Of a stretch of 64,000 nt of DNA, positions 52,774-61,465 are shown piece after piece. How positions within the stretch are numbered: position 1 is the stretch's first letter; every line of letters starts with the position of its first letter. Origin of the DNA: Syntrophales bacterium (GTDB lineage Bacteria > Desulfobacterota > Syntrophia > Syntrophales > UBA2210); assembly GCA_023230565.1 (NCBI GenBank), contig JALNXD010000006.1, positions 1-64,000 on the forward strand. The letters run 5' to 3'. A program made the position numbers and the translations under genes. The notes beneath the pieces are model-generated. The model ran no database searches and had not been told where the DNA came from. It was given only the letters and a program-made list of their open reading frames with translations.

Positions 52774-54339
52774 ATGGAAAAGATGAAAACAGCGATGAAA
52801 GAACCGCAGTTCAACCGGGAGGTAAAAGAACTTTCCCTTCTCTGGGAGATAAATAAGGTCCTTGGGCGAAGCATGGACCTTCGCGAGGTTGTGGGGCCTG
52901 TCCTGAACGCCCTGGCGGAAAAGATGGGAATGTCCCGCGGGATGCTTGCTCTTCTCAACAGGCGCACCCGTGAAATATGGATAGAAGCTGCACACGGCCT
53001 TTCGGAGATTCAGAAAAAAAGAGGCCGGTATCAGATCGGGGAAGGTGTGATCGGAAAAGTAGTTGAAACAGGACAGCCGATGATGGTCCCCCATATTTCC
53101 GATGAGCCGCAGTTTCTCGATCGCACTGAATCCCGTAAAGGCCTGCAGAAAAAAGACATATCGTTTATCTGTGTTCCGATTAAAATAGGGACTGAGGTGA
53201 TCGGCACGTTGAGTGCGGACAGGCTCTTTGATGAATCCATATCGCTCAAGGAGGATGTACGACTGCTTTCGCTGATTGCTTCAATGGTTGCGCAGGCTGT
53301 AAAGCTGCGGCAAGAAAATCAAGAAGAAAGGGAGATATTGATTCAGGAAAATTTGCGGCTTCAAAACGAATTGAAAGAACGTTTTCACCCGGCGAATATC
53401 ATTGGGAAATCGAAGGGGATGGAGGAGGTGTACGGGCTTATTGCCCAGGTTTCGAAGACAAACGCCACAGTGCTGATCAGGGGAGAAAGCGGCACCGGCA
53501 AGGAACTCGTCGCAAATGCAATTCATTATAACAGCATGAGAGCGAACAGACCTCTGATAAAAGTAAATTGTGCGGCACTTCCGGAAACCGTTCTGGAAAG
53601 CGAGCTGTTCGGACATGAGAAAGGCGCTTTTACAGGTGCCATAGCGGAGCGCAAAGGACGATTCGAACTGGCATCGGGCGGCACCATTTTCCTGGACGAG
53701 GTGGGCGATCTGCCCCCAATGGTACAAATCAGGCTTCTTCGAGTATTGCAGGAAAGGGAATTTGAAAGAGTCGGCGCCACATCGACGACCAAAGTGGATG
53801 TTCGGGTTATTGCCGCAACGAACAGAAATCTCGAAGAATTGATCAAAGAGGGAAAATTCAGAGAAGATCTTTATTACCGCCTGAACGTATTTCCGATATA
53901 TATACCCCCTTTACGGGGGCGCAAAACGGATATACCGCTTCTTGCAGATCATTTTGTGGACCGGTTCTCGCGTGCGAACAACAAACGTATTCAGCGTATT
54001 TGTACACATGCCCTCGATATGCTCATGAGTTATCATTGGCCGGGTAATGTGCGTGAACTTGAAAATACGATTGAAAGAGCCGTTGTAGTGAGCAATGAGG
54101 GTGTCATATACGGATATCATCTTCCTCCTTCGCTGCAAACTTCCGCCTATACGGGAACTATTCCTTTCGGAACTCTTCAGGGAGAACTGGATAATCTGGA
54201 AAGAGATCTGATTATGGACGCATTGAAGGCAACACGTGGAAACATGGCTGAAGCGGCAAGAATTCTCAAAACAAGCGAAAGGATTATCGGTTTGCGGCTG
54301 AAAAAGTACGAGATTGATTTCAAGAGATTTCGTACCTGA
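52774..54339 (+). CDS. Sigma-54-dependent transcription activator, GAF-AAA+-Fis (NifA-like)
   Basis: A 521-aa enhancer-binding protein. Residues 15-170 form a GAF sensor domain, then a short helical linker, then the AAA+ domain (about 205-440) with Walker A GESGTGKE, the sigma-54-contact loop KGAFTGA, Walker B GGTIFLDEVGDL and an intact R-finger region. The C-terminal Fis-type helix-turn-helix ends the protein (NMAEAARILKTSERIIGLRL). The domain order is that of NifA, whose GAF senses 2-oxoglutarate; that is only an analogy here. It lies directly before glnA, which has a sigma-54 promoter, and opposite amtB-glnB, so it is the obvious candidate regulator. AAGGA precedes the ATG. Confidence 0.9.
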   Translation: MEKMKTAMKEPQFNREVKELSLLWEINKVLGRSMDLREVVGPVLNALAEKMGMSRGMLALLNRRTREIWIEAAHGLSEIQKKRGRYQIGEGVIGKVVETGQPMMVPHISDEPQFLDRTESRKGLQKKDISFICVPIKIGTEVIGTLSADRLFDESISLKEDVRLLSLIASMVAQAVKLRQENQEEREILIQENLRLQNELKERFHPANIIGKSKGMEEVYGLIAQVSKTNATVLIRGESGTGKELVANAIHYNSMRANRPLIKVNCAALPETVLESELFGHEKGAFTGAIAERKGRFELASGGTIFLDEVGDLPPMVQIRLLRVLQEREFERVGATSTTKVDVRVIAATNRNLEELIKEGKFREDLYYRLNVFPIYIPPLRGRKTDIPLLADHFVDRFSRANNKRIQRICTHALDMLMSYHWPGNVRELENTIERAVVVSNEGVIYGYHLPPSLQTSAYTGTIPFGTLQGELDNLERDLIMDALKATRGNMAEAARILKTSERIIGLRLKKYEIDFKRFRT

Positions 54340-54360
54340 AGGTTGGTATTGCTGTTACCC

Positions 54361-54376
54361 CCTACCAAAATGTAAT
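54361..54376. promoter_or_regulatory. Candidate activator site upstream of glnA
   Basis: CCTACCAAAATGTAAT matches the minus-strand reading of the dapF site (CCTACCATACTGTAGG) at 12 of 16 positions. Its centre is about 104 bp before the -24 GG of the glnA promoter, the same distance as at dapF. Confidence 0.5.
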
Positions 54377-54402
54377 TTTTAAAAATCCTCTCTACGTCAC
54401 CA

Positions 54403-54447
54403 TGTAACGTATTATCAAAATATTTCCTTTAGTATCATCATGTTACA
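54403..54447. promoter_or_regulatory. TGTAAC inverted half-sites upstream of glnA
   Basis: TGTAAC (54403-54408) and GTTACA (54442-54447) form an inverted pair between the upstream activator site and the promoter. A related TGTAAT occurs at 54371. They may be extra contacts for the activator or for another regulator. Confidence 0.35.
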
Positions 54448-54471
54448 AAGATTTTCAAGAGCCGTTATTTC

Positions 54472-54487
54472 TGGCACTGATGTTGCG
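54472..54487 (+). promoter_or_regulatory. Sigma-54 promoter of glnA
   Basis: TGGCAC-TGATG-TTGC has a perfect core and 10 bp between GG (54473-54474) and GC (54485-54486). Predicted start is near 54497, about 40 bases before glnA. Confidence 0.8.
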
Positions 54488-54537
54488 TATCTCATCAAGA
54501 GACAGCAAGAGGCCGGAAAAGCCGAAAAGGAGGAGGT

Positions 54538-55872
54538 ATGATGGAAAAGAATAAGGAATATGTATTGAAGGAAGTAAAGGATAAAAACATTCGTTTTATC
54601 CGTCTCTGGTTTACCGATGTCCTGGGCATGCTGAAGAGTTTTTCCATATCCCCCGAAGAACTGGATCTTGCCTTCAGCGAAGGGATGGGCTTTGACGGAT
54701 CGTCCATTCAGGGATTCGCCCGGATCGAAGAGAGCGACATGATCGCAAAACCTGATCCCGGTACCTTTTCCCTTATTCCCTGGAGGGAAAACAGAGGAAT
54801 GAATGTGGCAAGAATGTTCTGCGATATACTTAATCCGGACGGAACTCCCTATGAAGGAGATCCGAGATATGCTTTGAAACGGCAGCTTTCAAAAGCTGCT
54901 GAAATGGGGTTCAAATTTTATACGGGTCCCGAGCTTGAATATTTTTACTTCAAAAGTGATACCGGAGCGCCGCAGATTCTCGATCGAGGCGGATATTTCG
55001 ATCAGACGCCGCTCAACGTTGACAGCGATCTCCGCCGCGATACGATTCTCGATCTCGAAAGCATGGGCATCAAAGTTGAATACAGTCATCATGAAGTTGC
55101 TCCAAGCCAGCACGAAATAGATCTCCGCTACAGCGACGGTCTCACAATGGCCGATTACGCCATGACCTACCGCCTGATTGTAAAAGAGGTGGCCGCGAAG
55201 CACGGGTATTACGCCACATTCATGCCCAAACCCCTCTTCGGGCAAAACGGAAGCGGCATGCATGTGCATCAATCCCTTTTTAAGGGTGATGAAAATGCCT
55301 TTTTTGATGAGAATGATAAATATTACTTGTCTGCTATCGGTAAGAGCTATATTGCCGGCTTGCTCAGGCATGCCAAGGAGATCTGCTGTGTAGTCGCACA
55401 GTGGGTGAATTCCTATAAACGGCTTGTTCCCGGATATGAGGCGCCGGTTTATATTTCCTGGGCGCGCAGAAACCGTTCCGCCCTGGTACGTGTTCCCATG
55501 TACAGGCCGGGAAAATCGCAGGCAACGCGGATGGAATTCCGCTGTCCCGATCCTGCCTGCAATCCGTATCTGGCCTTTTCCGCCATGCTGACAGCAGGTT
55601 TAAAGGGAATACGGGAGGGATATACACTTCCGGATCCCATAGAAGAAGATATTTTTGAGATGGGTGTTGCCGAGCGGGCAGCCCGCGGAATCGATTCGCT
55701 GCCCGGCAGCCTGGGTGAAGCGATTACCTATACGGAGAAGAGTGAAGTGGTGCGGGAAGCGCTGGGCGATCATATTTTCAATAAGTTTATTCAAAACAAA
55801 AAGATTGAATGGGACCTGTACAGGGTACAGGTGAGCGATTACGAACTGGAGAAGTATCTTCCGATACTATAG
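54538..55872 (+). CDS. glnA: Glutamine synthetase, type I
   Basis: Makes glutamine from glutamate, ammonia and ATP. The 444 residues have the GSI motifs GFDGSSIQGFARIEESDM, the catalytic Glu residues in the GPELEYF region, NGSGMHVHQSL, and RNRSALVRVP. The length fits the short GSI-alpha type. The tail segment LPDPIEEDIFEMG lacks the Tyr-containing NLYDLP motif that is adenylylated in enteric GS, so control is likely by transcription or feedback, not GlnE. The start may be 54538 or the next ATG at 54541, which has better spacing from AAGGAGG. It is followed by the split glutamate synthase genes. Confidence 0.96.
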   Translation: MMEKNKEYVLKEVKDKNIRFIRLWFTDVLGMLKSFSISPEELDLAFSEGMGFDGSSIQGFARIEESDMIAKPDPGTFSLIPWRENRGMNVARMFCDILNPDGTPYEGDPRYALKRQLSKAAEMGFKFYTGPELEYFYFKSDTGAPQILDRGGYFDQTPLNVDSDLRRDTILDLESMGIKVEYSHHEVAPSQHEIDLRYSDGLTMADYAMTYRLIVKEVAAKHGYYATFMPKPLFGQNGSGMHVHQSLFKGDENAFFDENDKYYLSAIGKSYIAGLLRHAKEICCVVAQWVNSYKRLVPGYEAPVYISWARRNRSALVRVPMYRPGKSQATRMEFRCPDPACNPYLAFSAMLTAGLKGIREGYTLPDPIEEDIFEMGVAERAARGIDSLPGSLGEAITYTEKSEVVREALGDHIFNKFIQNKKIEWDLYRVQVSDYELEKYLPIL

Positions 55873-55877
55873 GGAAC

Positions 55878-56552
55878 ATGAAAGTTCTTTTCATTGCTCA
55901 TAACGAATCTGATGGTTCGTCCCTGACATGGGATTTCATGAGATTTCACGGAGTAGAACTTACAATCGTGAATCCTTTCCCGGGATGCGTTATGCCGAGA
56001 GACCCTTCCGGCTTTGACGGAATTGTGAGCATGGGCGATAAGGCTGTGGAAGGCTGCGAAAATTTTATGGAAGAGGAAATAATTCTGCTGCAGCTGGCGC
56101 TTAAAAATACTACTCCTGTTCTCGGCATATCGCTGGGGGCCCGTATTCTGGCCCGGGCTTGTCATGTTCCTGTAAAAAATGATTTACGGCGGCACGCTGG
56201 CTGGTCGAGGATAGATCTCACCCGTGAGGGCCGCAGGGACATACTTTTTTACGGGCTTCCTTCATCGATGAATTTTTTTCATATACAGGATGATTCGATT
56301 GAATTGCCGAAGGGAGCGCTTCACCTTGCCAGATCGAATGAAAGCCCGGTTCAGGCCTTTCGATACGGGAATGCCTACGGACTTCACTTTCATCTCGACG
56401 TGACGCCGGGCATGTTGGTGGAATGGACGGAAAAGACGGCACAACGGGAGAAGAACATCAGGCACTTTGAACAAATGGCTGCCGAGCTCGAGATTCAGAC
56501 GCGGGCGATTTACGGAAATTTTCTCTGGCTCATCGAAATTTGCAGCGTATAG
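55878..56552 (+). CDS. Class I glutamine-amidotransferase-like protein without nucleophile Cys
   Basis: A 224-aa stand-alone GATase1-fold protein. The nucleophile elbow reads LGISLGARILA, with Ser (TCG) where active enzymes have Cys (GICLGAQ), while the His-acid pair is near-normal in GLHFHLDVTPGM. Other blocks (HAGWSRIDL, FFHIQDDSIELPKGALHLARS, QAFRYGNAYG) match the GMP-synthase-like amidotransferase group. So the fold is right but glutaminase activity is doubtful; it could bind glutamine as a sensor, or be a serine hydrolase. ATG 55878 follows AGGGAAC, 5 bp after the glnA stop, and the gene precedes the glutamate synthase glutaminase gene by 50 bp. Confidence 0.82.
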   Translation: MKVLFIAHNESDGSSLTWDFMRFHGVELTIVNPFPGCVMPRDPSGFDGIVSMGDKAVEGCENFMEEEIILLQLALKNTTPVLGISLGARILARACHVPVKNDLRRHAGWSRIDLTREGRRDILFYGLPSSMNFFHIQDDSIELPKGALHLARSNESPVQAFRYGNAYGLHFHLDVTPGMLVEWTEKTAQREKNIRHFEQMAAELEIQTRAIYGNFLWLIEICSV

Positions 56553-56602
56553 GAAGAAAAACAGTGAGCGGCAGCTGACTGGCAACAGGGAGTGTATAAA
56601 AA

Positions 56603-57670
56603 ATGTGCGGAATTGTCGGTATCGTCAACACGGACAGAAAAATGATAGACGGAAGCTACATAAAAGAAGCAATCCGTATCCAGAAAGACCGGGGAAACGG
56701 CCTGGGAGGCGGCTTCGCCGTCTACGGGGCCTATCCGGAGAACAAAGACAAGTACGCCTTCCATATCATGTACGAGGGCGATCACAACAGTCCCGCCGTT
56801 GCGAGAATTGAGGATTACCTGAAAACCAGGACCGTCATCTATCAATCGGAACAGATCCCGGTCTATCCCAACAGGCGAATCCCCCGGGGGCCTTACATGA
56901 AACGGTATTTTCTGAAGCCCATCGAGGAGTTCATGGCCCCGGAGCAGACGGAGGAAGATTTCATAATAGATATCGTCATGCATATCAATCGCATGAATGA
57001 CGCCTTTGTCGTGTCCTCGGGAAAGAATGTCGGTGTCTTCAAAGGCATGGGATATCCCGAAGATATCGGCGATTATTTTCGAATCGAGGATTACAGGGGG
57101 TATATGTGGACTGCGCACAACCGTTTTCCCACCAACACGCCGGGATGGTGGGGCGGCGCCCATCCATTCACGATTCTGGACAAGGCCGTGGTGCATAACG
57201 GTGAAATCACAAGCTACGGCACGAATGTCAGATGGCTCGAGATGTACGGATATTACTGCCTCCTTCAGACTGATACGGAAGTCATTTCATATATCTATGA
57301 TAAGCTTAGCCGCCGCGACGGCCTGTCCGAAGGGGATGCCTGCTGCGTGATGGCCCCGCCGCTCTGGGAAGAGATCGACCGGACGAAGGATGAAAAGAAG
57401 CGCTATCTTCGGCAGACCTACGGATCGGCCATCGTGAACGGCCCCTTCGGCATCGTGCTCACCCATAAAGAAGGTGCCATCGTCCTCAACGACAGGAACA
57501 AGCTTCGGCCGGTGGTCTGCGCCCAGGCGGGGAATACCTACTATGCCTCTTCGGAGGAATGCAGCATTCGGTTCCTGTCTTCCGACGTCGACAGAATCTG
57601 GTCGCCCAGAGGAGGGGAACCGGTGCTTTTGCATCTTGCCGCCGAAACCGATCGGAAGGTGCCGTCATGA
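56603..57670 (+). CDS. Glutamate synthase, glutaminase domain subunit (split GltB-1)
   Basis: Supplies ammonia from glutamine for glutamate synthesis. The 355-aa chain is a class II amidotransferase starting MCGIVGIV (catalytic Cys2), with NRFPTNTPGWWGGAHPF, VVHNGEITSYGTN and QTDTEVISY. In bacterial GltB this domain is the first part of a 1,500-aa chain; here it is separate, as in archaea. Its stop overlaps the next start by 4 bp (ATGA), so synthesis is coupled. Confidence 0.92.
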   Translation: MCGIVGIVNTDRKMIDGSYIKEAIRIQKDRGNGLGGGFAVYGAYPENKDKYAFHIMYEGDHNSPAVARIEDYLKTRTVIYQSEQIPVYPNRRIPRGPYMKRYFLKPIEEFMAPEQTEEDFIIDIVMHINRMNDAFVVSSGKNVGVFKGMGYPEDIGDYFRIEDYRGYMWTAHNRFPTNTPGWWGGAHPFTILDKAVVHNGEITSYGTNVRWLEMYGYYCLLQTDTEVISYIYDKLSRRDGLSEGDACCVMAPPLWEEIDRTKDEKKRYLRQTYGSAIVNGPFGIVLTHKEGAIVLNDRNKLRPVVCAQAGNTYYASSEECSIRFLSSDVDRIWSPRGGEPVLLHLAAETDRKVPS

Positions 57671-59190
57671 ACGAAATGAACCACAACTGGGATGTCATAC
57701 CGGAGTTTCATCCCGAATTCGACCTTGAACGGTGCGATTATGAAAACGGCTGTTCCGAGTGCGTGCGGGAATGTTCCTTCGGGGAAATCTCGCTGAAGCC
57801 TGTAAAGGGGAGAAACGGAGCCGTTCAGTACAGGCCCTGGGCGAATCTGTCCTCCTGCAACGCCTGCCAGCGTTGCGTCAAGATGTGCCCGCAGAGGGCC
57901 ATTCACATCGTCCAGAGCCCAATGTACACGTCGCACGGTTACTGGACGAGGGAACATGTGGGCAATATCTGGCGGCAGGCAAAATCGGAAGGGGGCGTGC
58001 TGCTGGTGGGGAGCGGCGCCACGGGACCGCAGCGGCGATATTTCGATCACATCATGTTCGATGCCTGCCAGGTCACCAACCCCTCGATCGACCCCCTGCG
58101 GGAACCGATGGAGATTCGACGCTATCTGGGAAGGAAACCGGATCACTATGGGGGAGAAATAGGTCCCCAGCTCAAGCTCGAGATGCCCATCATGTTCGGC
58201 GCGATGAGCTTCGGCGCCCTCAACCTGCGCGTGCACGAGGCGGAGGCAATCGCGACAAAGGCGGTCGGCACCTACTGGAATACGGGGGAAGGCGGGTTTC
58301 ACGAAAAATTGAGGGGCTACGGCGCCAACACCATCGTACAGGTCGCTTCGGGAAGATTCGGTGTCAGTGAGGATTACCTGAAATCGGCCTCGGCCGTGGA
58401 GATCAAAATAGGCCAGGGGGCGAAGCCGGGCATCGGGGGCCACCTGCCGGGAGAAAAGGTTTCCGAGGCCGTATCGAAGACGCGCATGATCCCAATGGGA
58501 AGCGACGCCCTTTCACCGGCGCCGCATCACGATATCTATTCTATCGAGGACCTCCGCCAGCTCATCTATGCAATAAAAGAGGCGACGGAGTACAAGGTGC
58601 CCGTTTCGGTAAAGATATCGGCCGTCCACAACGTGGCGCCGATCGTCAGCGGCGTGGCGCGGGCCGGCGCCGATATCATCGCCGTCGACGGTTTTCGAGG
58701 CGGCACGGGGGCCACACCGCTCCAGATACGCCAGAATACGGGCATTCCCATTGAGCTTGCCATTTCGGCGGCCGACATGCGGCTCAAGGATGAGGGAATC
58801 CGCGATACCGTAAGCCTCGTGGCGTCAGGCGGCATCCAGTCGTCTTCGGACGTGCTCAAGGCGATCTGCCTGGGAGCGGATGCCGTCTATGTGGCGACGC
58901 CGGTCCTTGTTGCCCTGGGATGCAACATGTGCCAGCGCTGTTTTACCGGTAGGTGTCCTTACGGCATCACCACCAACAAACCGGGACTTGCCGAGCGGAT
59001 CGATGTGGCGCTGGCGGCGGCAGCGCTTACAAATCTGCTTTGCGCCTGGGGAGAAGAGATAAAGGAACTGATGGGGTCGATGGGAATCAGCGCCATCGAG
59101 GCCCTGAGGGGAAACAGGGACAGACTTCGAGGAGTGGCCTTGAATGATGAAGAGCTGAGAATTCTTGGAATAAAGCATGCCGGGGCATGA
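57667..59190 (+). CDS. Glutamate synthase, FMN/iron-sulfur synthase subunit (split GltB-2)
   Basis: Carries out reductive transfer of ammonia to 2-oxoglutarate. The 507-aa protein begins with a ferredoxin-like part (cysteines in CDYENGCSECVREC and CNACQRCVKMCP, then PQRAIHI), then the FMN barrel with MFGAMSFGALN, NTGEGGF, GQGAKPGIGGHLPG, DGFRGGTGATPL and the iron-sulfur loop GCNMCQRCFTGRCPYGI. Start chosen at 57667 from the coupled ATGA overlap; the longer open frame runs inside the preceding gene. The N-terminal ferredoxin points to direct ferredoxin electrons. Confidence 0.93.
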   Translation: MNEMNHNWDVIPEFHPEFDLERCDYENGCSECVRECSFGEISLKPVKGRNGAVQYRPWANLSSCNACQRCVKMCPQRAIHIVQSPMYTSHGYWTREHVGNIWRQAKSEGGVLLVGSGATGPQRRYFDHIMFDACQVTNPSIDPLREPMEIRRYLGRKPDHYGGEIGPQLKLEMPIMFGAMSFGALNLRVHEAEAIATKAVGTYWNTGEGGFHEKLRGYGANTIVQVASGRFGVSEDYLKSASAVEIKIGQGAKPGIGGHLPGEKVSEAVSKTRMIPMGSDALSPAPHHDIYSIEDLRQLIYAIKEATEYKVPVSVKISAVHNVAPIVSGVARAGADIIAVDGFRGGTGATPLQIRQNTGIPIELAISAADMRLKDEGIRDTVSLVASGGIQSSSDVLKAICLGADAVYVATPVLVALGCNMCQRCFTGRCPYGITTNKPGLAERIDVALAAAALTNLLCAWGEEIKELMGSMGISAIEALRGNRDRLRGVALNDEELRILGIKHAGA

Positions 59191-61348
59191 GATGATCACT
59201 ATTAATACAGGCAATCTATATTATAAAACGGTAAACAGGCAGATCAGGGAATCGCTTTCCCGGGGTGAGCGGGAAATCGTCCTCACGGGGGTCCTGGGGC
59301 AGCGCTATATCGGCGGAGGAATCAGCGCCGATGCGAAATTCGCCATCCACGGAGTACCGGGGCAGGACCTCGGTGCCTTTATGAACGGTCCGGAAATAAG
59401 GGTCTATGGCAACGCCCAGGACGGCGTGGCCAATACCATGAATGCCGGAAAAATAGTGGTCCACGGGAAGGCCGGCGAGATACCCGGCCATTCGATGCGC
59501 GGCGGCAAGCTCTTTATCGAGGGCGATGTGGAATACCGCGCCGGCATCCATATGAAGGAGTATCTGGAGCAGATCCCGATTCTTGTCATCGGAGGGACCA
59601 CCAAGGATTATTGCGGCGAATACATGGCCGGCGGACGGATTGTCGTGCTCAATCTTCAGAATCGAAAGGAATCGCCGGTGGGAAATTCCACTGGCACGGG
59701 CATTCACGGCGGCGCCATTTATGTGAGGGGTCAGGTGGCGCTTCACCAGCTCGGCATCGGCGCCGTCTTTGCGGGAATGGATGACGAGGACCGCCTGTTT
59801 CTCGATCGAATTCTCGAAGAATATGCCGCCGAATTCGATCTCGATCCGGCAAAGATCGGCAAAGGTTCCTTCGTTAAAATTACAAAAAAGGGGAAGCGGC
59901 CGTTCGGGAAGCTCTATACGCCGGGCATGAACGTAAAGGATGAACCCCCGCACCATTTCAATCTGACGCCTCCCTGCGCCGCGGCCTGTCCCACAGGGAT
60001 TCCGACTCCTGTATTTCTGAACCTGATTAAAGACGGAAAGCTCAGGGAAGCGCAGCTCCTTATGGATGAATATTCGCCCTTCCGCATGGCCGTCTGCGGT
60101 ACCGTCTGTCCCGCCTTGTGCATGGAAGCCTGCAGCAGGAACATGATAGACGGGCCTGTGCGGATTCAGGACATGGCCCGTGAATATTACCCCGATTTCG
60201 ATCCCGTTCTTCCGAAAGAACTGCGGCCGGAGAAGGTATCCGTAATCGGCGCAGGTCCGGCAGGGCTTTCCGCCGCCTGGCAGCTTGCGCGCCGCGGGTA
60301 CGCGGTCGAGGTATACGAAGGAAGGGACGATCTCGGCGGCAAGGTGAGAAGCGCCATCCCGAGAGCCAGACTGTCCGACGACTGCTTGGGGCGCGATATG
60401 GAGCGGATACAAAAGCTCCCCATTACCTTTCATCTTGGAACGTTCGTGGATAAGGAATCATTCGCCGGAATCGTTAAAAAGAGCGATGCCGTGCTGGTTG
60501 CCGCCGGCGCACATAAAACGAAGAGGATTCCCTATCCGGGAGGCGACAGAATAGTATCGGGACTGGACTTTCTCGTTTCCATCAATGACGGAAACGCCCC
60601 CGATCTTTCGCGGAAAAAAGTGGCCGTCATCGGCGCCGGCAATGTGGGTATGGATATCGCCTGCGAGGCCTGGCGGCTGGGGGCGACGGCGGTCGCCGCT
60701 CTCGATATTCAAAAACCGCTTGCCTTCGGCAAGGAACTCGAGCTGGCCCGGGAACTCGGGACAAAAATCCTCTGGCCGCAGATGATCGAGCGTCTCGATG
60801 ACACAACAATCTATTTCAAGGGGGGCGGCTCGCTCGAGGCGGATGTAGTCTTTTTCAGCATCGGCGAAGCGCCCGAAGCGGGCTTTCTCGGTGATACGGT
60901 TTTCCTCGATGAACGGGGCTATGTGGCGACGGCGGAGCATTCCTTCATGTCGAGCAATCCCAAAGTATATGCCTGCGGCGATATCCGAAGGCCCGGGCTC
61001 GCTACCGATGCGATAGGACAAGGCAGGCTCGCCGCCATGGAAATACATGCCATGCTCAAGGGTGAGACCTTTATTTATCCCGCAAAGATACCGGTTTCCA
61101 AAAAACGGGTTCATACCGTCTATTTCGAAGACGGCCGGTCGGAGATCGACAGATGCCTCAGTTGCGGAACGTGTATTTTTTGTGATACCTGTGTCGAGCA
61201 TTGCCCTCAGGGAGCGCTTTCCCGCAACGGTGAAATATTCACTATCGATACGAATACATGTACCATGTGTTATACCTGTGTGGCCGTGTGCCCGCGGGGC
61301 GCCATGCAGCCGGAATTTATTCCTGCGGTCGGAGAACCCGCGGGATAG
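59177..61348 (+). CDS. Glutamate synthase GXGXG domain fused to GltD-like oxidoreductase and ferredoxin domain
   Basis: A 723-aa fusion. Residues about 1-245 are the GXGXG beta-helix (the GltB C-terminal domain, here split off), with repeats such as MNAGKIVVHG, MRGGKLFIEGD and GGTTKDYCGEYMAGG. About 255-640 is GltD-like: a Cys-rich N-part (CAAACPTGIPTP), FAD motif IGAGPAGLSAAWQLA and NAD(P)H motif IGAGNVGMDIAC. The tail (about 655-710) holds two [4Fe-4S] motifs, CLSCGTCIFCDTC and CTMCYTCVAVCP. The start overlaps the previous gene by 14 bp; ATG 59192, five codons on and just after its stop, is also possible. The fusion completes a three-gene glutamate synthase. Confidence 0.9.
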   Translation: MPGHEMITINTGNLYYKTVNRQIRESLSRGEREIVLTGVLGQRYIGGGISADAKFAIHGVPGQDLGAFMNGPEIRVYGNAQDGVANTMNAGKIVVHGKAGEIPGHSMRGGKLFIEGDVEYRAGIHMKEYLEQIPILVIGGTTKDYCGEYMAGGRIVVLNLQNRKESPVGNSTGTGIHGGAIYVRGQVALHQLGIGAVFAGMDDEDRLFLDRILEEYAAEFDLDPAKIGKGSFVKITKKGKRPFGKLYTPGMNVKDEPPHHFNLTPPCAAACPTGIPTPVFLNLIKDGKLREAQLLMDEYSPFRMAVCGTVCPALCMEACSRNMIDGPVRIQDMAREYYPDFDPVLPKELRPEKVSVIGAGPAGLSAAWQLARRGYAVEVYEGRDDLGGKVRSAIPRARLSDDCLGRDMERIQKLPITFHLGTFVDKESFAGIVKKSDAVLVAAGAHKTKRIPYPGGDRIVSGLDFLVSINDGNAPDLSRKKVAVIGAGNVGMDIACEAWRLGATAVAALDIQKPLAFGKELELARELGTKILWPQMIERLDDTTIYFKGGGSLEADVVFFSIGEAPEAGFLGDTVFLDERGYVATAEHSFMSSNPKVYACGDIRRPGLATDAIGQGRLAAMEIHAMLKGETFIYPAKIPVSKKRVHTVYFEDGRSEIDRCLSCGTCIFCDTCVEHCPQGALSRNGEIFTIDTNTCTMCYTCVAVCPRGAMQPEFIPAVGEPAG

Positions 61349-61465
61349 AATCGAAGCGGCCGATGTGCGATTCAATTTATTTTGAGCAGTATGATATGAT
61401 TGCTGTAGGCCTTGGACATTAAAGATGTAAAATGACGGCCTGCAGATGCAAGGGAGGGTGCCCGA

